This document shows, in pieces, positions 1 through 5,157 of a stretch of DNA of 23,141 bases. The notes beneath the pieces are model-generated. The model worked only from the letters and a program-made list of their open reading frames with translations, did not search any database and was not told where the DNA came from. The position numbers were made by a program, and so were the translations under genes. Origin of the DNA: a virus; IMG/VR virus record IMGVR_UViG_3300006749_000150, positions 1 through 23,141 of that record, one strand, 5' to 3'. Within the stretch, counting starts at the first letter, position 1. The number at the start of each line of letters is the position of its first letter.

Positions 1-390
1 CCATCTAAACTTATCATGCGGTATGAAGACTTAAAGGTTAAAGAAGGAGAAACAGGCTTAGAGTTTTCTTACAAAACTCGACGAGGTCGAGTCAATATCT
101 ATGGCGGTAAGGTGATAGAGAACGTCTGTCAAGCTATCGCTAGATGTGTCATGTCAGACCAAATGTTAATGATTTCAAAAAGGTATCCTATCTTGCTTAC
201 TGTACACGACTCTGTGATATGCTGTGTTCCAGACGATGAAGTTGACGAGGCGGCGGCTTACGTTGATTCATGTATGCGTCATACACCGGACTGGGCGAAG
301 GGACTTCCAGTGCGTGGCGACGTGGACGTAGGGAAAAATTACGGAGAGTGTGAAGCATGGGTAAACCCGCATGGTCCTTTAGCAGCATAA
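1..390 (+). CDS. DNA polymerase I family A, C-terminal part (5' truncated by window edge)
   Basis: This is the C-terminal end of a family A DNA polymerase, the phage replicative polymerase. The frame is open from the first base, so the gene starts to the left of the window; the internal ATG at 16 is not the true start. Visible landmarks are the palm/finger segment YGGKVIENVCQAIARCVMSD, which matches the conserved 'GGK..EN..QA.AR' block, and motif C, VHDSVICCVPDDE, whose His-Asp (205-210) includes a catalytic metal-binding aspartate. The tail RGDVDVGKNYGE is also typical of phage PolA C-termini. The usual Asp after QAIAR is Cys here. The last 34 bp overlap the start of the nuclease gene, which suggests translational coupling. 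The family call is secure; exonuclease or other N-terminal domains cannot be judged. Confidence 0.93.
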   Translation, partial: PSKLIMRYEDLKVKEGETGLEFSYKTRRGRVNIYGGKVIENVCQAIARCVMSDQMLMISKRYPILLTVHDSVICCVPDDEVDEAAAYVDSCMRHTPDWAKGLPVRGDVDVGKNYGECEAWVNPHGPLAA

Positions 391-1034
391 AAACATTCGA
401 TCAATGCCCTAAAAAGTATTACCACACTAAGGTAGTTAAGGACTACGCAGAAGATTTTAATACCGAAGCAATACTGTACGGCAACGAGTTTCACGAAGCG
501 GCAGAACAGTATGTGCGTGGGGATGTTGAAGAGCTAGACTCAAGGTTTGCCTATGCAGAACCTACGCTAGACAAGCTTAAAGATATGGAAGGTGAGAAGC
601 TCTGCGAGTACAAGATGGGGCTGACTGAGAACCTCGAACCTTGCGGTTTCTTTGACAAAGACGTGTGGTTTAGAGGGGTGTCAGACCTTACTATAATCAA
701 TAGAGAAACAGGTGTAGCTAAAGTTATTGATTACAAAACAGGTAAGTCAGCTAAGTATGCCGACAAAGGACAACTAGAACTGATGGCGTTAGCTACGTTT
801 AAACACTTTCCAGAAGTAAAAGTAGTGAAAGGTGGGTTGCTTTTTGTTGTTTGCAACGCATTTATTAAAGACACATATACGATAGAGAATGAACCGAAAC
901 TCTGGGAAAAATGGCTTACCGAGTATGGCAAGCTAGAGAAAGCGTTTGAGGTAGATACTTGGAACGCCCATCCAACAGGGCTTTGCCGCGCATGGTGCGT
1001 GGTACTTGAATGCCCACATAACGGAAAGAGGTAA
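357..1034 (+). CDS. PD-(D/E)XK nuclease, RecB/Cas4-like, with putative Fe-S cysteines
   Basis: A 225-residue exonuclease-type protein of the PDDEXK_1 (RecB/AddB/Cas4-like) group. Motifs in order: an N-terminal SSIKTFDQCPKKYY segment; His46 in GNEFHEA; Asp110 in RGVSDLTI; the Asp125-x-Lys127 pair in VIDYKTGK; and a following QLELMAL helix with Gln139. Cys17 together with Cys210, Cys214 and Cys219 near the C-terminus resembles the split four-cysteine arrangement that holds a [4Fe-4S] cluster in Cas4 and AddB. The start overlaps the polymerase end, with a GGAGAG ribosome site upstream. The likely role is trimming or resecting DNA ends in replication or recombination; this is inferred from the family and from its position among replication genes. 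No cas1/cas2 or CRISPR repeats are present, so a CRISPR adaptation role is not supported. Confidence 0.85.
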   Translation: MGKPAWSFSSIKTFDQCPKKYYHTKVVKDYAEDFNTEAILYGNEFHEAAEQYVRGDVEELDSRFAYAEPTLDKLKDMEGEKLCEYKMGLTENLEPCGFFDKDVWFRGVSDLTIINRETGVAKVIDYKTGKSAKYADKGQLELMALATFKHFPEVKVVKGGLLFVVCNAFIKDTYTIENEPKLWEKWLTEYGKLEKAFEVDTWNAHPTGLCRAWCVVLECPHNGKR

Positions 1035-1036
1035 CT

Positions 1037-1306
1037 ATGGCGTACAAAAACCCGAAAGATAGAAAGAAACAGGTTAATAAACCTGTAGGTAGTAAGGCGT
1101 TTGAAGCGCGGATGGAACGACAACGGGCTAGAAGAAAGATAGATAAAGAAGGTGTAGACAAGAATAAAAACGGGAAGGCTGATAAACGGGAAGGTAAAGA
1201 TGTCAGTCACAAGAAAGCTTTAAGCAAAGGCGGTAGTAATAAAGACGGTATAAAGATAGAAAGCCGTAGTAAAAACCGTTCCAGAAACTATAAGAAAAAG
1301 AAGTAG
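1037..1306 (+). CDS. Small very basic protein with EF-hand-like loop and degenerate HNH-like segment
   Basis: An 89-residue Lys/Arg-rich protein placed 2 bp after the nuclease and 2 bp before the helicase, with an AAAGAGG ribosome site. Two things stand out. Residues 41-52 (DKNKNGKADKRE) fit the EF-hand calcium-loop pattern with Asp/Asn at positions 1, 3 and 5, Gly at 6, Asp at 9 and Glu at 12. Residues 56-84 (beginning VSHKKALSKGGSNKDG) resemble the core of HNH nucleases ('DH..PLSKGGSN...L...SR..N') but lack the leading Asp and the final His, so catalysis is doubtful. The charge suggests binding to DNA or RNA. No firm family assignment is possible. The gene is probably real because of its tight packing and ribosome site. 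Confidence 0.75.
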   Translation: MAYKNPKDRKKQVNKPVGSKAFEARMERQRARRKIDKEGVDKNKNGKADKREGKDVSHKKALSKGGSNKDGIKIESRSKNRSRNYKKKK

Positions 1307-1308
1307 AT

Positions 1309-2850
1309 ATGCAAATAGTAGATAACAGAGGCTTGCTTCTGCGGGTTCGTAATCCCGACAAAATAACAACCGCTATCCCATCCAGTAAACAAGTTAACAA
1401 CACTGATGTGCTTGTTAAGTGGGGTGTAGATGAAGCTAGAGTGTTGAAGAACTTAAATGTAAAAGACGTACCCTCCCCTATTTTGGGACAGTACAAGTGG
1501 TCTGGGCGATACAAACCGTTTGAGCATCAAAAGACTACAGCTTCTTTTCTTACAATGAACCGCAAAGCGTTTTGTTTTAACGAACAAGGGACTGGCAAGA
1601 CGGCGAGTGCTATCTGGGCTTCTGATTTCTTGATACAACAAAAGTTAATCAAACGTGTTTTGATAATATGCCCACTTTCTATTATGGACTCAGCTTGGAG
1701 AGCAGACTTATTTAACTTTGCCATGCACCGTACGGTGGACATCGCGCATGGGGCTAAGAAGAAACGCCAAGAGATTATCAACGGTGACGCAGAGTATATA
1801 ATCATTAACTATGATGGGGTGGAGATAGTAAAGGACGACATAGCTAATGGTGGCTTTGACCTAATCATTGTAGATGAAGCTACCCACTATAAGAATGCAC
1901 AATCTAAACGGTGGAAAGTACTGGCTAGTATTCTAAAGCCTGACACTTGGCTGTGGATGATGACCGGCACACCCGCCGCACAATCTCCTGTTGATGCTTA
2001 TGGATTAGCTAAACTTGTTAACCCTAAGTCAGTCCCTAGATTCTTTGGGGCGTTCCGTGAAATGGTAATGCACAAGGTCACTCAATTTAAATGGGTTCCT
2101 AAACCACACGCTACAGAAACAGTATTCAATGCGCTTCAACCTGCAATACGTTTCACCAAAGAGCAATGTCTTGATCTACCTGAAATGACTTATGTTAAAC
2201 GTGAGGTAGAACTAACCGCCCAACAGAAGAAATACTATGACATCTTACGTAAACAAATGATGGCTACTGCGGATGGGGAACAGATCACAGCGGCTAATGC
2301 GGCAGTAAACATGAATAAACTCTTACAGATTTCATGTGGCGCGGTCTATACGGATAGTGGAGAGACTATAGAGTTTGATATAAAGAACCGATACAAGGTA
2401 CTCAAAGAAGTTATCAATGAGTCTAGTCAAAAAGTCCTGATCTTTGTCCCGTTTAAACATGTCATTGAACTTCTCAAAGATAAGTTGTCTAAAGATGGGA
2501 TCACTAACGATGTAATTTCAGGAGGGGTGAGTGCAAACAAAAGGACGCAGATATTCAAAGCGTTCCAAACGACCGACTCCCCTCGTGTACTTATTATCCA
2601 GCCACAAGCGGCGGCACATGGAGTTACACTAACGGCGGCTAACACCATTGTCTGGTGGGGACCAACGGCTTCTTTAGAAACCTACGCTCAAGCCAACGCA
2701 CGAGTCCACCGCTCTGGACAGAAACACCCCTGTACCGTGGTACAACTTCAAGGCCCACCTGTCGAGAAACGGATATATAAGATGTTAGACGAGCGAATAA
2801 ACGTACACACGAAAATGATAGATTTATATGAAGATGTACTTGAATTATAG
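1309..2850 (+). CDS. SNF2-type DNA helicase/translocase (superfamily 2)
   Basis: A 513-residue superfamily 2 ATPase of the SNF2/RapA type, which moves along double-stranded DNA using ATP. Motifs in order: Q-like FEHQKTTASF near residue 71; Walker A NEQGTGKTAS (Lys97); CPLSIMDSAW (motif Ia); Walker B LIIVDEATHYKN (Asp189-Glu190, DEAT rather than DEAH); motif III MTGTPAAQ (219-222); motif V at QAAAHGVTLTAANTIVWW; and motif VI QANARVHRSGQ (461-471) with the arginine fingers. Both RecA-like lobes are complete and the length is typical of phage SNF2 proteins without accessory domains. It follows the small basic protein by 2 bp. A role in replication, recombination or removing bound proteins is inferred from location. 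Confidence 0.93.
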   Translation: MQIVDNRGLLLRVRNPDKITTAIPSSKQVNNTDVLVKWGVDEARVLKNLNVKDVPSPILGQYKWSGRYKPFEHQKTTASFLTMNRKAFCFNEQGTGKTASAIWASDFLIQQKLIKRVLIICPLSIMDSAWRADLFNFAMHRTVDIAHGAKKKRQEIINGDAEYIIINYDGVEIVKDDIANGGFDLIIVDEATHYKNAQSKRWKVLASILKPDTWLWMMTGTPAAQSPVDAYGLAKLVNPKSVPRFFGAFREMVMHKVTQFKWVPKPHATETVFNALQPAIRFTKEQCLDLPEMTYVKREVELTAQQKKYYDILRKQMMATADGEQITAANAAVNMNKLLQISCGAVYTDSGETIEFDIKNRYKVLKEVINESSQKVLIFVPFKHVIELLKDKLSKDGITNDVISGGVSANKRTQIFKAFQTTDSPRVLIIQPQAAAHGVTLTAANTIVWWGPTASLETYAQANARVHRSGQKHPCTVVQLQGPPVEKRIYKMLDERINVHTKMIDLYEDVLEL

Positions 2851-2868
2851 ATCAAACTACACTATATT
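2840..2868 (+). promoter_or_regulatory. Candidate sigma70-type promoter before the 2904 gene
   Basis: TTGAAT (2840-2845) and TATATT (2863-2868) are separated by exactly 17 bp, matching the bacterial consensus at 4/6 and 5/6 positions. The -35 box overlaps the end of the SNF2 gene. The predicted start of transcription, near 2875, lies about 30 bp before the ATG at 2904. The surroundings are A/T-rich, so chance matches are possible. Confidence 0.45.
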
Positions 2869-2903
2869 ATAAGAAACTTCATAAAAGTAGGGGATACTAA
2901 ACC

Positions 2904-3308
2904 ATGACAGGCACTGTTGTGAGCACACTTGACGACTACGTTACAGCTTATATCAAGCTTCGCGATAAGAAATCTGAATTGGCTGCGGCCTTTGCAGAGA
3001 AAGAACAAGAGATAAACCGACGACTCGACATCATAAAGGGTCAATTTCTGGAGCATTGTAAAGATAACGGAGTGGAGTCAGTAAAGACTTCTTCTGGGAC
3101 TTTCTGGCGCTCTCAGAAAACAAGATTTTGGACGGGTGATTGGGAAGCGTTTAACGACTTCGTGGTTAAGCATGAAGCAGTGGACTTATTGGAGAAACGA
3201 ATACACCAAGGGAACATGAAGCAGTTTCTTGAAGAAAACCCGGAAGCTTTGCCGCCCGGACTCAACGCAGATAGTGAATACACCATTACAGTACGGAGGA
3301 AGAAATGA
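2904..3308 (+). CDS. Hypothetical protein, N-terminal helical/coiled-coil region
   Basis: A 134-residue protein I cannot assign to a named family. Residues 8-50 are charged and helical (LRDKKSELAAAFAEKEQEIN), likely a coiled coil. They are followed by a compact C-terminal part with aromatic and basic positions (GTFWRSQKTRFWTGDW) and the segment LLEKRIHQGNMKQFLEE. Its N-terminal helix plus small globular domain recalls phage Gam-like or Gp157-like proteins only in general shape. The ATG at 2904 has a purine-rich TAGGGGA upstream. Its stop overlaps the next start (ATGA), so it is coupled to the HTH gene and the four-cysteine gene. Likely early expression from the promoter candidate just upstream. 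Confidence 0.8.
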   Translation: MTGTVVSTLDDYVTAYIKLRDKKSELAAAFAEKEQEINRRLDIIKGQFLEHCKDNGVESVKTSSGTFWRSQKTRFWTGDWEAFNDFVVKHEAVDLLEKRIHQGNMKQFLEENPEALPPGLNADSEYTITVRRKK

Positions 3309-3553
3309 GTGATTTTGATAGTTATGTCCCTGTTGAAGAGGTTGCAGAACACCTTTCTGTAAAGGTAAGCACCATCCGACAATGGGTTAACAAAGGGTTC
3401 ATACCTAAAACTACTTACATAAAAGTAGGGTACACCTACCGATTTAATGTCCCTGCTGTGGTCGAGGCGCTCAAACAAGACGAGCCAGATATGGAAACCG
3501 ACCAGATAACGGAACAACTAGAGCTACCGTTTGATGAGAGTAAGGATGTATGA
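3305..3553 (+). CDS. Excisionase/MerR-type helix-turn-helix DNA-binding protein
   Basis: An 82-residue protein with a winged helix-turn-helix of the HTH_17/excisionase-MerR type. The pattern is YVPVEEVAEHLSVKVSTIRQW, then VNKGFIPKT, then a short beta wing (YIKVGYTYRFNVPAVVEAL). The family binds DNA at specific sites and serves as excisionase, architectural factor or repressor. No integrase is visible here, so a transcriptional or architectural role is more likely than excision. The C-terminus is acidic and ends in ESKDV. Both ends overlap neighbours by ATGA (3305-3308 and 3550-3553), which is strong evidence for a coupled operon. A possible target is the palindrome at 4355-4370. Confidence 0.82.
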   Translation: MSDFDSYVPVEEVAEHLSVKVSTIRQWVNKGFIPKTTYIKVGYTYRFNVPAVVEALKQDEPDMETDQITEQLELPFDESKDV

Positions 3554-4344
3554 CCGACCCTTTTGACAGTTTGTTGAGCGAACTCCAACCTAAAGTTGTT
3601 GCACCTGTGGTAAGTAGCGACCCTGTTGAAGTAGCAGATACTAGCAATGTAACGCGCCTTAGCATAAATGAGAATGTGTTTCGTCTGTTAGGAGATACGG
3701 TAGAAGAGTTAGGCGATGGGCCACTCAAAGTAGCAATAGTTAAAGCCGCTCCTGTATCTCGTGTTTTCTATTCAGGGGAGTATGTGCACGGAAAAGGTAA
3801 ACATCCTACATGTTGGGCCGCTGACGCAAACGCAGGGATACCCGCTAAAGAAGTACCAACAGCAAATAAACAATCTCCTACTTGTTTTAATTGCCCTCAA
3901 AATATCAAGGGTTCGGGGCACGGAGGTGGTAGGGCGTGTAGGTTTCAGCAACGAATTGCTTTAATGCTAGCAAATGGAGAAGGCGTTTTAGACACCAACA
4001 TTGCGTATCAATTTGCAATACCCGCTACTAGCGTGTTCGGTAAAGACAAAAAGAAAATGGGGCTTCAAACTTATGCGCGTTTAATTGACTCTCAAAGTGC
4101 ATTGCTATCTTCAATTATGACTGAGTTAAGTTTTGATGAAGAAAGCGATATACCTAAAGTGTGCTTCCGACCATCGCGGGTACTGGAAGAGGCTGAAATG
4201 AAGTTAGTTAAACAAATGCAGAGTGACCCCTACACTAAAAGTTTAGTAAGTTTTATTCCAAAAGTGTACGAAAACAACGGCCCTAACGTGGACAATGTGT
4301 TTGATGTTGTCGAAGGGGAAGGAGTGTATGTGAAAGATGTGTAG
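3550..4344 (+). CDS. Conserved-type phage protein with a four-cysteine (metal-binding) motif
   Basis: A 264-residue protein of unknown function. Cys88, Cys112, Cys115 and Cys130 form a C-x23-C-x2-C-x14-C set with a GSGHGGGRAC stretch just before the last cysteine. A zinc site or an Fe-S cluster would both fit. The region after it (FQQRIALML ... VLDTNIAYQFAIPATSVFG) looks like an alpha/beta domain. The C-terminal tail contains VDNVFDVVEG, close to a motif in the SSB encoded next. It sits between the HTH protein (ATGA overlap) and the SSB (62 bp gap), which suggests a role in replication, possibly an SSB partner. This is inference from position only. Confidence 0.78.
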   Translation: MTDPFDSLLSELQPKVVAPVVSSDPVEVADTSNVTRLSINENVFRLLGDTVEELGDGPLKVAIVKAAPVSRVFYSGEYVHGKGKHPTCWAADANAGIPAKEVPTANKQSPTCFNCPQNIKGSGHGGGRACRFQQRIALMLANGEGVLDTNIAYQFAIPATSVFGKDKKKMGLQTYARLIDSQSALLSSIMTELSFDEESDIPKVCFRPSRVLEEAEMKLVKQMQSDPYTKSLVSFIPKVYENNGPNVDNVFDVVEGEGVYVKDV

Positions 4345-4354
4345 TACCAAAACC

Positions 4355-4370
4355 TTAGCTTTTAAGCTAA
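4355..4370. repeat. 16-bp A/T-rich palindrome between genes (operator or weak terminator)
   Basis: TTAGCTTTTAAGCTAA is a perfect inverted repeat that can form a 6-bp stem with a TTTA loop. It lies 10 bp after the stop of the four-cysteine gene and is followed by TGCAATTTTAATTAACC. The stem is A/T-rich, so as a terminator it would be weak. Its symmetry also fits an operator. Confidence 0.4.
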
Positions 4371-4406
4371 TGCAATTTTAATTAACCTTAATGAGAGTGC
4401 GATAAA

Positions 4407-5102
4407 ATGAGTAAACCAACCTATAAATTAACCAGTGTAGAAGCCCTTTACCCAAAGCTAGACCAGCCTTATCACTTTGATAAGAAAGGAGGGAAGAACG
4501 GTAAAGGCGCTAGTGTCCCATGTGATGCTAACGCTCAAGGAGCCGACTACAGTACGCAATTTAAAATGACAGGAGCGAAAGCCAAAGAACTTTTTAAGGC
4601 AATGGCTGAAGCATATGAAGAGGCCAAGGAAGACGATTGGCCTGACCTTACTATGCCGTTTACAAAAGACGACAATAAGATGTTCATAGGTAAAGCTAAA
4701 ATACCTGCTTCTTTTAATAGTCCTCCTAGTCACTATGATTCTTTAAACAATCCTTTAGATAGTGGGTTTCAATTAACTACTGGCAGTACTGTAAGTTTGT
4801 TTATGGAGTTAGTGCCTTACAACGGACAGATGGGTAATGGCGTATCTTTAAGACTACGTGCGGTACAAGTTATCAAGTACAAAGAATACGTAGCCGCGTC
4901 TCCCTTTGACGTTGAAGAAGGGTTTACACAAGAAAGTACTAAACCTAAAGAAGCTGATCTGGACAGTGTGTTTGATGTAGAAGCTGTAGAAGAAAAAGAG
5001 GAAGTTGTTGTAGAACCAAAGGTAAAAGTGTCTAAGAAAAAGAAAGACGCGCCTAAAGACGATGTTGATTTAGCATCATTACTAGATGGATTCGACGACT
5101 AA
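4407..5102 (+). CDS. Single-stranded DNA-binding protein, T7 gp2.5/DUF2815-like
   Basis: A 231-residue protein with the layout of phage gp2.5-like SSBs: an OB-fold-like core (residues ~1-165) with the segments FKMTGAKAKELFKAMAEAYE, DKKMFIGKAKIPASFN-like strands and GNGVSLRLRAVQVIKYKEY, then a low-complexity linker with a Lys-rich patch, then a short acidic tail ending DLASLLDGFDD. Such tails recruit the polymerase and helicase-primase in T7. The start at 4407 is the only sensible one, but its ribosome site is weak (GAGAG about 12 bp upstream). An upstream palindrome and a downstream hairpin flank it, so it may be a separately controlled unit. The family call rests on overall layout, not on a single diagnostic residue. 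Confidence 0.75.
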   Translation: MSKPTYKLTSVEALYPKLDQPYHFDKKGGKNGKGASVPCDANAQGADYSTQFKMTGAKAKELFKAMAEAYEEAKEDDWPDLTMPFTKDDNKMFIGKAKIPASFNSPPSHYDSLNNPLDSGFQLTTGSTVSLFMELVPYNGQMGNGVSLRLRAVQVIKYKEYVAASPFDVEEGFTQESTKPKEADLDSVFDVEAVEEKEEVVVEPKVKVSKKKKDAPKDDVDLASLLDGFDD

Positions 5103-5131
5103 AATAAAAACAAGGGCATCTTCGGATGCCC
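5101..5131 (-). terminator. Intrinsic terminator-like hairpin; U-tract present only on the minus strand
   Basis: Stem GGGCATC (5114-5120) pairs perfectly with GATGCCC (5125-5131) around TTCG (5121-5124). Read leftward, the hairpin is followed by TTGTTTTTATTTT (complement of 5101-5113), a textbook intrinsic terminator. Read rightward, the loop is the extra-stable C(UUCG)G form, but the sequence after it is AAACCTCTTTC, without a proper U-run. It lies between the SSB and primase genes. Confidence 0.7.
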
Positions 5132-5157
5132 AAACCTCTTTCAAGTATGGATAGACT

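Noticed and set aside
731-1210. 159-codon minus-strand ORF over the nuclease and the basic protein
   Set aside because: Antisense of Lys-rich coding sequence gives Phe/Ser-rich frames; the plus-strand nuclease has a full active site.
3305-3553. Evidence of lysogeny from the excisionase-like HTH protein
   Set aside because: The fold is used by many non-excisionase phage regulators and there is no integrase or attachment site in the window.
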